Source: DATFWC01 sp963777755 (GTDB lineage Bacteria > Pseudomonadota > Alphaproteobacteria > Rhizobiales > Xanthobacteraceae). From it: a stretch of DNA of 64,000 nucleotides. Positions within the stretch are counted from its first letter, which is position 1. Each line of letters starts with the position of its first letter. Below are positions 50,670-60,098 of the stretch, piece after piece. The stretch is from NCBI GenBank assembly GCA_963777755.1, contig CAVZSC010000033.1, forward strand, positions 124,001 to 188,000, given 5' to 3'. Both the position numbers and the translations under genes were made by a program. Below the pieces are notes generated by a model. It made no database searches. It saw only the letters and a program-made list of their open reading frames with translations, and was not told the origin of the DNA.

Positions 50670-53108
50670 CTATTGATGCGAGTACGCCGTCGTAAAGGGA
50701 ACGACCTGCACGATCGTCATCATGCCCCGATCTTCGTGCGCCAGGATGTGACAGTGAATGACGTATTGGCCGGTGTAGTCGACAAAGCGGCTGCGCATCC
50801 TGAAATAGCCGGGAACGACGACCTGCTTGCCCGTCTTCGGATCGATGATTGGGTTTCCTTGTGGGTCCTTGTTGACACCGGCGGGGATCGGGAACACGTC
50901 CCACCAGATCCGGGTCGCGTTGGGATCGTTGTGGCAATCCCGCCAGGTGTCCGGATCGGACGGGTCGAGATAGCACTGCGCCGGATCCGGCGTCGGGGTC
51001 TTCGAGAAGACGTACTTGGGAACCGTCTGATTGCTCGCGTTGGTGACCGTCTGCCTCGGATCGAAGACCTCCACGATCTGGAACGGGTTGATGTGGATAT
51101 GGAAGGGATGGTCGATCTGCGGGCCGATGGTCCGGTTTTCGATCTTCCACTCCTCGACGGTGTTCAGCAGGACGACCTGACCAACGTTGCCATCGAAGGA
51201 CCTCCCGTCGATTGAATGCATGTTGAAAGGCGGCGGGGGGTTGTTCGGATTGAACACCGGCGGCGGGGTCGTCGTACGGCCGGTTGCGAAGGTGACGGTT
51301 TTTCTCGTCTTCACGTCTTCGGCGGGAATGTCGGCAAGGAACGCGGGGAATTTCGGATAGTCCGCCCCTCCGATGAATTCCGCCTGCCGGCCGGTCACGG
51401 ACGGACCGGGCTCGACTTGAACGGTAAGCAAGGCCACCGCCGTATTCTTCACCGTCTGGGTCCCATTGACCGCGTCCCGGACCAGCAGGTTGAACACCTG
51501 CGCCTGGCCGGAGGGGTTGGCGGGGGCCTTCACCAGCAGATCGGCCCGATTGCCCGACGCGAGGAGGATCTGAGGGTTGGCATTGCCGGCCGCCGTATAG
51601 CTTGCGCTCGAGAACTGCACGCCGTCCTGCGCGATCTGCTTCCAGCTGAAGCCCGCCGAAGCCGGATCAACGCTGGTGTTCGCAGAGAAGCCCACGATGA
51701 ATGCGCCGCTGCGCGAGGAGGTGTTGGCGATGCGCCAAAGCTGCACTTCGCCGGGACGCATCGTCACCTTGGGCTGAAGCCGCCCGTTGACCGAGAACGG
51801 CATCGCGCCCGGGCCGCCGCCGGCGAACAGGTTGGGAACGGTGCCCAATTGGTTGATCACCATGATGGGTTGCCGTCGCGACCAATCGGTCCCGTAGAAA
51901 CGGTTCAGATCGTCGTCATATTGGCCTTCGATGACGAACGCCCCCGTCATCCCGTTGGCCACATTGATCGTGGTCGAACCATGCTTGTGGGCGTGATACC
52001 AGTGCAGTCCCGGCGCCTGGCCCATCTGCAGAGACCGCCTGACGTCGGGCACGGCGGATGTCATTGCGGCGGTGTGCGATGCCATCACGTGGCTGACAGG
52101 CCGGGAAGCCTGCGTCGGTGGGGGCGTGTCGGAGACGTACTCGGGCAGACGAAAGCAGTAGGGGAACGCTCCGATATAGTATTGCGGCCAGGCACCGGCC
52201 CTGATCTGTGCCTGATCGACCGGCCAAAGCTTGTTGACGATCGAGCTGTCGTACTGCTTCAGCAGCCGTTCCTGCTCCGTGGTCCAGCTCGCCGGGAGAT
52301 CGCTCCAGACGCGCGGCCACTGTGTGACGGGGCTGGTATCGAGCTCCCTTTCGCAGTTCCCGAAGAACTCCTCAAACGGCCCCCTGACGCTTGCCTCCGT
52401 CACGACGGGCTGGTCGTCCTGCCCTCTGATCGATGGGCGAACCTCGATGAAAATATTGTCGCCCGTGGTGCTGGGGCTCGTGTGGGTGCCGTGGAAATGG
52501 ATATTTCCAGTGCTCGAGCCGTGGAAGCAGTCGGGGAATTGATCAGGGCCGGGATAGGGTGCGGACGGATTGGGGTCGCAACCTTCGTTTCTCTCTCCCC
52601 GATCAAGCGTCTTCCAGAACCCGCCCGTGCTGATCTGATTGAGGAACGTCAGCTGGACGAGATCGCCGACCCGCGCCCTGAGCGTGGGGCCGGGCACCGG
52701 ATCGGCAAACTGCCCGGGCGCCAGCACGCCTCCCGGCGGCATGCCCGGATAGTCCGGCGCAACAGCGTTGACGCCACGGAACTGCCGAACGTCCTGCTCG
52801 CGGCACGGTGTTGCTCCCGCGGCCTGCAGGTTCATCCGTTGCATTCCGTTGGTCAACACGACCGTCCCACGCAGCTTCTTGCCTTGCGACCGGAGCTCGG
52901 GAATCTGAACGAGAGGTTGCCCGACCTCCGCGCAGGGAATGGGTTGGCCCGTCTGGGAATGTGCGGGAGGCGCCTGGAGCGACATTGCAACGCCTGCGCC
53001 GACCGCGAGCCCGGCGACGAGCCGATTGCGCGCGCGGCCAGGCTTCAAGCCTGTCCCAGGCCGTTGCGTGCGGACGCGGTTGCCGAGCCTCATCTCCTGC
53101 AAGGTCAT
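50670..53108 (-). CDS. Large multicopper oxidase
   Basis: 812 residues from ATG 53108, with GGAG six bases upstream; ATG 53120 is an alternative. Signal segment LVAGLAVGAGVAMSLQAPPAHS. All four copper motifs are present: IHFHGTH (about residue 204), LHWYHAHKHGST, DHPFHIHINPF and IHCHILAHEDRGMM (about residue 785). It therefore has the trinuclear centre and a type I site with Met as axial ligand. It is much longer than laccase or CueO because of inserts between the first two motifs and before the third. It is exported and likely oxidises phenols or metals. It is flanked by two cupredoxin genes. Confidence 0.9.
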   Translation of the reverse strand: MTLQEMRLGNRVRTQRPGTGLKPGRARNRLVAGLAVGAGVAMSLQAPPAHSQTGQPIPCAEVGQPLVQIPELRSQGKKLRGTVVLTNGMQRMNLQAAGATPCREQDVRQFRGVNAVAPDYPGMPPGGVLAPGQFADPVPGPTLRARVGDLVQLTFLNQISTGGFWKTLDRGERNEGCDPNPSAPYPGPDQFPDCFHGSSTGNIHFHGTHTSPSTTGDNIFIEVRPSIRGQDDQPVVTEASVRGPFEEFFGNCERELDTSPVTQWPRVWSDLPASWTTEQERLLKQYDSSIVNKLWPVDQAQIRAGAWPQYYIGAFPYCFRLPEYVSDTPPPTQASRPVSHVMASHTAAMTSAVPDVRRSLQMGQAPGLHWYHAHKHGSTTINVANGMTGAFVIEGQYDDDLNRFYGTDWSRRQPIMVINQLGTVPNLFAGGGPGAMPFSVNGRLQPKVTMRPGEVQLWRIANTSSRSGAFIVGFSANTSVDPASAGFSWKQIAQDGVQFSSASYTAAGNANPQILLASGNRADLLVKAPANPSGQAQVFNLLVRDAVNGTQTVKNTAVALLTVQVEPGPSVTGRQAEFIGGADYPKFPAFLADIPAEDVKTRKTVTFATGRTTTPPPVFNPNNPPPPFNMHSIDGRSFDGNVGQVVLLNTVEEWKIENRTIGPQIDHPFHIHINPFQIVEVFDPRQTVTNASNQTVPKYVFSKTPTPDPAQCYLDPSDPDTWRDCHNDPNATRIWWDVFPIPAGVNKDPQGNPIIDPKTGKQVVVPGYFRMRSRFVDYTGQYVIHCHILAHEDRGMMTIVQVVPFTTAYSHQ

Positions 53109-53213
53109 GACGTGCTCCATCCCTACTGTTCGGTTCGCCGACGCTTCGTTGGACGCCTGAACGTCGGGCTGCCGCCAATCGGGCGGGGCGGCGGCGGCCC
53201 GGCCGTTGCGCTC

Positions 53214-53513
53214 TCAATTGATGGTAATCGTGCCGACCTCGGTTGGGTGCAGCAGGCAGCGATAGTGAATGACAGTCCCACTCGCCAGCGCAGGAATCGT
53301 CCACGCCGGGCTTTGATCCCCCGGCTGGATAGGAGCCCAGAGGTCGCCTCCCAGAGGAATCGGAGGCGCAACGCCCGCACTATCGGTCTGATAGGGCTGG
53401 TGAACCGTCGCCGTCGTATTGTTGAAGCTGACGACGTCGCCCGGGTCGGCAAACAGATTCTGCGGCGTGAAAGCTGCCGGGCCGGCAACAATCGTGATCG
53501 ACCAGGCTGCCAT
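53214..53513 (-). CDS. Small cupredoxin-like protein without signal peptide
   Basis: 99 residues from ATG 53513, chosen because GGGGGAGA lies nine bases upstream. A longer frame to 53627 adds an Arg-rich, non-hydrophobic piece. The plastocyanin-like fold shows AFTPQNLFADPGDVVSFNN, His in ATVHQPYQTD, and Cys and His in IHYRCLLHPTEVGTITIN. The fourth ligand Met is absent (Glu or Val at that place). No export signal is visible, which is odd for a copper protein beside an exported oxidase. Confidence 0.68.
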   Translation of the reverse strand: MAAWSITIVAGPAAFTPQNLFADPGDVVSFNNTTATVHQPYQTDSAGVAPPIPLGGDLWAPIQPGDQSPAWTIPALASGTVIHYRCLLHPTEVGTITIN

Positions 53514-53828
53514 GGAAGAGTCTCCCCCTACATTCCGTGCGTCGAACGTCGGTTGGTTGTCGGAAGCTGTGGCTACATGGCCTTGCATCGGCCCTCTTTG
53601 GCGAGGCCGTCGCCGTGATCCGCACAAAACTCGTCGAGATACGCGATTGGCGAGCCAAGCCGGCAGGTCGCGTTATCTCGATAAGCGACCTATAGTTGCG
53701 CCATTCGCGATGCGACGCAAGCGGAATCGAGTTGCACGCGCGCAGCGGACCCGTTGGATATTTGGATAAGCTATCCGCTTGTCGGAACGGCCATGGCGAC
53801 CGGCGATAGCCCGCCGAATTGGAGCAGC

Positions 53829-54488
53829 ATGAGCGAGCCTCCCGCAGAGTCAGACGCCACCAGCACGTCCGCACGCGCGACCGATGCGCCGCCGCACCGC
53901 CCGAGCCTGCTCGCGCTGTTCCTGCTGTTTTCCGAGCTCGGCCTGTCGAGCTTCGGCGGCGGCGTGTCGGCGTGGATCCACCGTGCCTGCGTCGAGCAGC
54001 GCGGCTGGCTGACCGAGAGCGAGTTCGCCGCCGCATTGGCGCTCGCCCGCATCATGCCGGGCGCCAACGTGATCAACCTGGCGATCATCGTCGCCCAGCG
54101 GCAGCGCGGCGTGGCGGGCGCGGTGGCGGCGGCCTTGGGCCTCCTGATCGGGCCGGCCTTCGTGGTGGTCGGCCTTGCGGCGGTCTATCAGCGCTTCGCA
54201 GAAGCGGACGTGGTCGCCTCCGTGCTCGAAGGCACCGCCGCGGCGGCAGTCGGCCTCATCCTCGCCATGGGCCTCACGTCGGGAGCCAGCATCGTCGGCG
54301 CGGCGCTCAAGTCGCGCGGGGCGACCCGGCATGGCATCGTCGCCATCGCGATGATCGGCGCGACCTTCGTGCTGGTCGGCGTGCTGCGCTGGCCCATGGT
54401 CGCGACCGTGCTGTGCCTCGCGCCGCTCAGCATTGCGTCCGCCTATTGGGCCGCCGTGCCACGGCCGGAGCGCGACCATGAACGATGA
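53829..54488 (+). CDS. chrA: Chromate transporter ChrA-type, first half
   Basis: 219 residues from ATG 53829 with GGAG five bases upstream. An N-terminal polar stretch precedes the CHR domain: LFLLFSELGLSSFGGGVSAWI, CVEQRGWLTESEFAAALALARIMPG and NVINLAIIVAQRQRG, followed by several membrane helices. In short-chain CHR pairs two half-size proteins form one transporter. The next gene is the second half, overlapping by 11 bases. Chromate efflux is the named role, but many such pairs have other or unknown anions. Confidence 0.85.
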   Translation: MSEPPAESDATSTSARATDAPPHRPSLLALFLLFSELGLSSFGGGVSAWIHRACVEQRGWLTESEFAAALALARIMPGANVINLAIIVAQRQRGVAGAVAAALGLLIGPAFVVVGLAAVYQRFAEADVVASVLEGTAAAAVGLILAMGLTSGASIVGAALKSRGATRHGIVAIAMIGATFVLVGVLRWPMVATVLCLAPLSIASAYWAAVPRPERDHER

Positions 54489-55020
54489 TGGCCGCACGCT
54501 GCTCGCGTTGACCCTCATCTTCGTGCCGCTCTCGCTGGTGTCGATCGGCGGCGGCCCGTCGATCTTCGCCGAGATGCAGCATCAGGCGGTGGTGGTGCAC
54601 CAGTTCATGAGTCAGCGCGAGTTCGCCGACCTGTTCGCCATATCGCGGGCCGCGCCAGGTCCCGGCGTGCTGCTCACCACCCTGATCGGCTGGAAGGCCG
54701 CCGGCTGGCAAGGCGCGCTCGTCGCCTCGCTCGCCTTTTTCCTCCCCTCTTCGCTCCTGGTCTACGGGCTCGCCCACGTATGGCACCGCTGGCGCGGCTC
54801 GGCGTGGCACCGCGCGGTCGAGCTCGGCTTCGCGCCGATCGCGGTCGGCCTCATCCTCGCCGGCGCCTACGCGATCCTGCGGACGGCGGATGCCGGCGTG
54901 CTGGCCACCGGCGTGGCGATCACCGCGGCGGTGGGCCGGCTGCGCTGGCCCAACCTGCATCCGCTGGTGCTGCTCGCCCTGGGCGCGGCCGCGTTCGCGG
55001 TGCTGCGTACGATCGCGTAG
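54478..55020 (+). CDS. chrA: Chromate transporter ChrA-type, second half
   Basis: 180 residues from ATG 54478. CHR-domain signature: FVPLSLVSIGGGPSIFAEMQ, MSQREFADLFAISRAAPGPGVLL and LVASLAFFLPSSLLVYGLAH. About five membrane helices. It overlaps the first half by 11 bases, as expected for a heterodimer made in equal amounts. Confidence 0.85.
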   Translation: MNDDGRTLLALTLIFVPLSLVSIGGGPSIFAEMQHQAVVVHQFMSQREFADLFAISRAAPGPGVLLTTLIGWKAAGWQGALVASLAFFLPSSLLVYGLAHVWHRWRGSAWHRAVELGFAPIAVGLILAGAYAILRTADAGVLATGVAITAAVGRLRWPNLHPLVLLALGAAAFAVLRTIA

Positions 55021-55061
55021 CGAGCGTCGGGCGCGCACGCAGACAGAGCCCCTCACCCCAT

Positions 55062-55087
55062 CCCTCTCCCCGCAAGCGGGGAGAGGG
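55062..55087. repeat. CCCTCTCCCC-GCAAGC-GGGGAGAGGG palindrome
   Basis: A perfect 10-bp stem with a GCAAGC loop lies between the convergent chrA and GMC genes. It is the same unit as at 25581-25760 and likely acts as a bidirectional terminator. Confidence 0.75.
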
Positions 55088-55139
55088 AGCAGGCACAGCC
55101 CACGGCGAGCCCGTGCATCAATCCAAAGGCAACGCGCCG

Positions 55140-56855
55140 CTAGATCAACGGCCCCGGATTCTTGCTGTAGCGGTTCACGATCGCGTCCGCACTCATATAG
55201 GCGAGCGCCTGGATGGTGAGCGTCGGGTTGAACCCGCTCATGGTCGGGAAGGTGGAGCTCCCGACCACGAACAGGTTGGGGACGTCCCAACTCTGTCCAT
55301 AGCGGTTCACCACCGACATCTTCGGGTCGCTTCCCATGCGGGTGCCGCCCTCATGGTGGGCGCCCGGCGCGCCGGGACCGGTCGGGGCGCGCCACACCAC
55401 GGTTGCGCCCATGGCGCGTCCGATCTCCTCCATCTTCTGCTGCATGAAGGCGACACGCTTGAGCTCGTTGGGGCGCCGCCAGTCGTAGGTCAGCCGCGGG
55501 GCCGGCAGCCCCCACTGGTCGCGCACGTCGGGGTCGAGGTCGATCGTCTGGTCGGCGTAGGGCAGGTCCTCCGTCTGCGCCACCATGGCGGCATGCCTGG
55601 CGAAATAGGTGGCAATGAAGTCGCGATACGCCGCACCCCAGCGCGGGACGCCGGGGGGCGGCATCATCGTGGTGGCGCTGATCGGCCCGCCCTGCAGGTT
55701 GCCGGTGCCGATCGAGATCTGCGAGCCGCGGATGAAGCCGAGACCGCTGTGGTCGAAATTGTCGGCGTTGAAGTCGTCGATCGTATGCTTCTGCGCGCTC
55801 GGCCCCATGTAGACGTTGAGGTGCCGGTCGTCGAACCCGACGTACATGTTGATCATCATGTGCGTCATCAGATGCTTGCCGACCTCCCCGCTCGAGTTGG
55901 CGAGCCCGTTCGGGAAGCGGTCGGTCTTCGACAGCAGCAACAGGCGCGTGTTGTCGTAGATGAACGGCGTCAGGATGACGATCTCCGCCTCGACCGTATT
56001 GTCGGAGCCGTCCGGTCCCCAGTACGACACGCCGGTGACGCGATTGCCGTCGCTGTTCACGCGATAGACCATGGCGCCGGTGCGCAGGGTGAAATTGCCG
56101 CTGGCATCCGCCTCGGGCAGCTTGGTGACCAGGATGCTCGATTTCGCCCCGACGTGGCAGCCGAACGCCTGGCAGAAGCCGCAATAGGTGCAGCCGGGCC
56201 GCCCGCCATAGGCGTCGGAGAGGATCGCACGCGGGGTCGAGAACGGATGGTAGCCGAGCCCGCGCGTCGCCTTATTGAACAGGATCTCGCCCTGATCCTG
56301 GCGCAGCGGCGGCAGCGGGAACTCGCGACGGCGCGGCGCTTCGAACACGTTGCCGCCCTCGATCTTGCGGCCCTGCAGGTTGCCCGCCTTGCCCGACACG
56401 CCGAGCTCGTATTCGGCGCGGTCGTAGAACGGCTCGAGATCCGCATAGGTGAGCGGCCAGTCGGCGAGCGAGGAGTCCGCCGGAACCGCGGACGCGCCGT
56501 AACGCGCGAGCGTGTGCGAGCGCGCCCGGAAATCGTCCTCGTGCATGCGCCACGACACCGCGCCGTAGTGCACGGTGCCGCCGCCCGCCTGGTTGCCGTA
56601 GTTCTGCACCGGGATCGGGTTGGCGCGCACGTTCGCGTTCGCCCGCCAGGTGATCGGCGTGCGCTTGATGTTCGGGCGCAGGTCGTGCCGCTGGAAATAG
56701 CGCAGCTCGTCGTGCGGGTCGAAATCCTGGGTGGTGAGCCGCGGCCCGCGCTCGAGCCCGACCACCTTCATGCCGGCCTTGCCCAGCTCGGCGGCGAGTA
56801 TCCCGCCGGCCGCGCCGACGCCGACGATGACCACATCGGTCTTTTCGGTTGCCAT
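55140..56855 (-). CDS. GMC-family FAD dehydrogenase, large subunit (second copy)
   Basis: 571 residues. FAD motif VVIVGVGAAGGILAAELGKAG with VVGLERG. The cysteine-rich loop CTYCGFCQAFGCHVGAKSS matches the possible 3Fe-4S site of bacterial FAD sugar dehydrogenases. Active-site His in GAHHEGGTRMGSDP and Asn in GFNPTLTIQALAY. Its Tat-exported partner lies 12 bases upstream on the same strand. It is the second of two GMC/subunit-3 pairs in this window, and the two large subunits are clearly diverged. Confidence 0.92.
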   Translation of the reverse strand: MATEKTDVVIVGVGAAGGILAAELGKAGMKVVGLERGPRLTTQDFDPHDELRYFQRHDLRPNIKRTPITWRANANVRANPIPVQNYGNQAGGGTVHYGAVSWRMHEDDFRARSHTLARYGASAVPADSSLADWPLTYADLEPFYDRAEYELGVSGKAGNLQGRKIEGGNVFEAPRRREFPLPPLRQDQGEILFNKATRGLGYHPFSTPRAILSDAYGGRPGCTYCGFCQAFGCHVGAKSSILVTKLPEADASGNFTLRTGAMVYRVNSDGNRVTGVSYWGPDGSDNTVEAEIVILTPFIYDNTRLLLLSKTDRFPNGLANSSGEVGKHLMTHMMINMYVGFDDRHLNVYMGPSAQKHTIDDFNADNFDHSGLGFIRGSQISIGTGNLQGGPISATTMMPPPGVPRWGAAYRDFIATYFARHAAMVAQTEDLPYADQTIDLDPDVRDQWGLPAPRLTYDWRRPNELKRVAFMQQKMEEIGRAMGATVVWRAPTGPGAPGAHHEGGTRMGSDPKMSVVNRYGQSWDVPNLFVVGSSTFPTMSGFNPTLTIQALAYMSADAIVNRYSKNPGPLI

Positions 56856-56867
56856 GTGTGCCTCCCC

Positions 56868-57536
56868 TCAGCCCTTGGCCTGCGCCTGCAGGCCGACGAT
56901 GGGCAGGCGGGTGAACGCCTTGTCGCTCTGCATGTCGGCCACGGTGAACTCGGGCTGCGCGCCGGGAAATCCCACCAGGCGCCAGCCGGCGAAGTCGCGG
57001 TTGCCGCCGTAGATCGGATCGGCGAACATCCCCTCCATGGTGTGAGTGCGCACGGTGTTGAAGAACGCCACCGCGCTCGGCCAGCTGAAGCCGGTCGCCT
57101 TGCCGGCTTCGAGCGCGGCGATCACTTCGTCCTGCTGGGCGGCGTTGAGCTGCCGGAACGGCTCCCGATAGGTCGCGCGGCAATGAGTTTCGAGCGCGGC
57201 GAGCCCGCGCCGGTAGAAGTCCTGCTGGTCCGCGTAGGCGCCGGAGAGCGCAAGGTCGATGTAGTTGAGAACGCCGGCGTCGCGCGCGCCCGGCTTGCCC
57301 GGCGCGCCCGGCATCAGCCGCTCGGTAAAGGCCACGATGGTCGCGGCATCCTCGGTGTTGAAGAAGGCACCGAGGCTTGCACCCGTATGGGCGTGCGCCG
57401 GCACCGCCGCCGCGGCACCGACCGTGTGCTGCTCGTGGGTCTGGGCGAGCGCGTCGGGAACGAGCCCCGCAGCCGCGCCGGCACCGACCGCCGCGCCGAT
57501 CAGAAAGGCGCGGCGACCTTCGTCATGCTTGCTCAT
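56868..57536 (-). CDS. Gluconate 2-dehydrogenase subunit 3-like protein, Tat-exported (second copy)
   Basis: 222 residues. GRRAFLIGAAVGAGAAAGL is a twin-arginine signal, followed by a His-rich linker (AQTHEQH, PAHAHTGAS). The PF13618 domain has ERLMPGAPGKPGARDAGVLNYIDLAL and FYRRGLAALETHCRA. It carries the partner FAD subunit out of the cell. It is the first gene of the two-gene operon. Confidence 0.9.
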   Translation of the reverse strand: MSKHDEGRRAFLIGAAVGAGAAAGLVPDALAQTHEQHTVGAAAAVPAHAHTGASLGAFFNTEDAATIVAFTERLMPGAPGKPGARDAGVLNYIDLALSGAYADQQDFYRRGLAALETHCRATYREPFRQLNAAQQDEVIAALEAGKATGFSWPSAVAFFNTVRTHTMEGMFADPIYGGNRDFAGWRLVGFPGAQPEFTVADMQSDKAFTRLPIVGLQAQAKG

Positions 57537-57806
57537 CTTTCCTCCCTTCGCGCGATGCGACGGGTCGGGAGCGCATGAAGTCCCCGCGTGGCGGGCTCGC
57601 GCGATTTGTTGTTGGCCGCACCACTTCGGCGCAGACGCCTGCGCCGTTCCGTCAGACCACTTGGGGGCCGACCATCGCGAAGAAAGGAGGGATCGAAATC
57701 TGGAAGCCGACTTTCCGTGGATAACCGGCCCTGCCCAAGACTGCGCCGTTACCGACGCGTGGGCAAGGCGTCCCGCACAGAGCCGGTATGCGAAAACGCG
57801 TGGAGC

Positions 57807-58088
57807 TCAGCGCACCTCGACGTCTTCCCAGAAGCCGAAGCGGCCGCCGACCTTGGTCATGGCGGGGCGCGGCGCCTCGTAGACCCAGGCATTGCGCGGG
57901 TGACGCTTGCCGTCGATCACCACGTCGTAGAACTGCACCCCGTGCGGGCACTCCAGATCCTTGGCGGTCTTCTCCGCCTTCTCCAGCCACTCGGTGCGCA
58001 CCGCGGACGGCGGGAAATAATGATAACCGCCGGTCTCGACGATGTCGTCGCTCTCGGCGATCACGTGGTCCTTCAGGATGGCCTTCAT
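57807..58088 (-). CDS. DUF427 family protein
   Basis: 93 residues from ATG 58088 behind GAGGA. The family signature (PF04248) is visible: MKAILKDHVIAESDDIVETGGYHYFPP, then VQFYDVVIDGKRHPRNAWVYE. These small beta proteins are cytoplasmic and have no proven role. It follows the M28-type gene after 58 bases on the same strand. Confidence 0.85.
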   Translation of the reverse strand: MKAILKDHVIAESDDIVETGGYHYFPPSAVRTEWLEKAEKTAKDLECPHGVQFYDVVIDGKRHPRNAWVYEAPRPAMTKVGGRFGFWEDVEVR

Positions 58089-58146
58089 GGTCTGGTCCTC
58101 CAAGCGAGATCCAAGCACATAGGACATCGGGCGACCGGCGCAATCC

Positions 58147-59934
58147 TCAGCGCGGTAACACGGCCGTGACCCGGTCGCGCGCCTCCTCGAGCGCCGCCAG
58201 CACCTGGTTGAGCCCGCGCCGCAGGTGGGTCTGCGCAAAGCCCAGCGCGGACAGCGGGTAGCGGTCGAGCTCGGTCGCGATCGCGAGCGCCGTCACGGGC
58301 GGCGCCGGCACGCTGAGGTCGCGCCGCCAGCGTGTGCCGCGCGTATAGTTGAGCGGCACCAGCAACCGCGACAGCGCGAGCAGCACGTCGTTCGCCACGG
58401 CGGGTTGGATGCGTCCAGTCTCGATCGCCTCGGCGAAACGGGCGAGCAACCCATCGAGCGTCGCGACCGCCTCGCGCGCAGGCTGCAGGTCGAACCGCGC
58501 GCCCGCGGCTGAAGCATATTTGCCGAGCGTGTCGTCGAACTCGCGCAGCAACGCGCGCCAGTCCCACGGCAGCAGCTCCGCATTGGCGAGGCGGAACACC
58601 GCCAGCAGGTAGACCTTGATGTCGGTGAGCAGGATGTCGCGGTCGGCAACCGGCATCAGGTCGTCGTCCGTGTGCCACTCCAGGTTCCCGCCGTTGCCCA
58701 TCACGTAGTAGTAGCCGCGCCGCTCGATCTCCTGCTTGGGGATGCGCGAGGACGAGGAGAAGAAGCCGGTGATGCCGAGGTTGTTGAACGAGAAGTCGGA
58801 CGACTGCGAGGGCCGCTTGCCGTCCGCCAGCTTGCCGGCGGCATCGCGCACGACGCCGCGCACGAACCCGGCGTTCTCCGCCATCCACGGGATCATGATG
58901 TAGTCGGTGGCGTCGCGGCAGCCGGGGCTGTCGCAGTTGAGGTGCGCCAGGCAATTGCGCGCGAGGTCGAGCGCGAACTCGTCCGCGTACCAGGTGCTGC
59001 CGGCAAACCGGCCGGTCGAGTGGCCGGGCCACCAAGCGATGCGCACGCTGCGCTCGAGCCGGTCGCGGTTGCGCCACAGCACGCGCGCGATCTCCAGCAT
59101 GGCGGCATCGCCGGTCGCGTTGTCGCCGACGCCGACGTCCCAGGAATCGTAGTGTCCGTGCAGCAGGACGAAGCGCTCGGGCTCGCGCCTGCCCGGGATC
59201 TCCACCACCGGCAGGAGGCTGCGGAACCAGCCTTCCTCGAACGCGGTGACGAGCCGCGCGTTGCCACCCTCGGCGGCGAGCGCGATCAGCGCATCGCCGT
59301 CGGGCCGGTTCACCGCCACGGCGGGGATCGCCGGCTTGTAGGGGAGGTCGTCGAGATCGGCGGTGCCCCAGGTGGCGCTGCCGCCGCCCCAATGCGCATA
59401 GTCGCCGGGATTGACCGCGATGACGCCGACCGCGCCGAGCGCATGGAACCCCATGATGCGCTCGGACGAGATCATGCCGCGATAGACCGCAATCTTGCCC
59501 GCGAGGTCGGGCGTGCCGGGTGCCGGATCATAGTCCGCGCCGAACACTTTTGCGCTCGACGGACCCCAGCCCGCCGGCGGACTAACGGGCTTCTCCACGA
59601 AGGCGAGCGGCGCCTCGACGCCGTCGGGCGCGGGCCTGGTCATCGGCGCCGGCCGCGCAAACATGCGGCGCCCCGCCGCCTCCACGTGCGCCCCCTTGGG
59701 CAAGGTCAGGTAGAGCTGAGGCTCGTGCACAGTGACCGGCACGCCCAACGCGGTGAGCCGCTCGACGATGTGCTGCGCGGCGCGGTTGCCGTCGTCCGGG
59801 TGCTCGCGCCGGATGGTGGAGAACAGCTCGACCAGTGGCCAAGCGTGATCGAGGGAGGCGCTCGCCAGCGCGGCTGCTTCGTCGGCGATGAGCCGAGCGG
59901 CCTCGAGCGTCGTCTGTTCTAATCTTGTATGCAT
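58147..59934 (-). CDS. M28-family peptidase-like protein with PA domain and altered active-site motif
   Basis: 595 residues from ATG 59934 (MHTRLEQTTLEAARL). Residues about 110-230 hold a PA-like insert (FHALGAVGVIAVNPGDYAHWGG). Zinc-type ligands of M28 are kept: H261 and D263 in LLHGHYDSWDVG, D271 in VGVGDNATGDA, D335 in LNCDSPG and H421 in LEWHTDDDL. The catalytic Glu-Glu pair that normally follows (EExGLxGS) reads GHSTGRFAGSTWY (304-316), so the general base is gone. I recall other members with GHSxGRxxGSTWY, so this is a subfamily trait and perhaps a different reaction. No signal peptide is seen. Confidence 0.8.
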   Translation of the reverse strand: MHTRLEQTTLEAARLIADEAAALASASLDHAWPLVELFSTIRREHPDDGNRAAQHIVERLTALGVPVTVHEPQLYLTLPKGAHVEAAGRRMFARPAPMTRPAPDGVEAPLAFVEKPVSPPAGWGPSSAKVFGADYDPAPGTPDLAGKIAVYRGMISSERIMGFHALGAVGVIAVNPGDYAHWGGGSATWGTADLDDLPYKPAIPAVAVNRPDGDALIALAAEGGNARLVTAFEEGWFRSLLPVVEIPGRREPERFVLLHGHYDSWDVGVGDNATGDAAMLEIARVLWRNRDRLERSVRIAWWPGHSTGRFAGSTWYADEFALDLARNCLAHLNCDSPGCRDATDYIMIPWMAENAGFVRGVVRDAAGKLADGKRPSQSSDFSFNNLGITGFFSSSSRIPKQEIERRGYYYVMGNGGNLEWHTDDDLMPVADRDILLTDIKVYLLAVFRLANAELLPWDWRALLREFDDTLGKYASAAGARFDLQPAREAVATLDGLLARFAEAIETGRIQPAVANDVLLALSRLLVPLNYTRGTRWRRDLSVPAPPVTALAIATELDRYPLSALGFAQTHLRRGLNQVLAALEEARDRVTAVLPR

Positions 59935-60044
59935 GGCGTCGCCGTCGTGGTCCGTCCTCGTATCCGCACCGCGCCACTGTACGCCATACCAGGCCACAGT
60001 GAACGCTCATTGGCGCGCGAAGCCGCGCCGGAGCACAAACACAT

Positions 60045-60091
60045 CCGAATATCGGCAAGTTGTTGCCGTGACTACCGATATCCGGTACAAG
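60045..60091 (+). promoter_or_regulatory. Promoter and paired operator of the BrnT/BrnA-like operon
   Basis: TTGCCG (60063-60068), 17 bases, TACAAG (60086-60091). Two 11-base near-palindromes in opposite orientation, CCGATATTCGG (60045-60055, minus strand) and CCGATATCCGG (60075-60085), lie above and inside the promoter. The start point would be about 60098, at or next to the GTG of the first gene, so the mRNA is nearly leaderless. Confidence 0.55.
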
Positions 60092-60098
60092 TCCGCGC

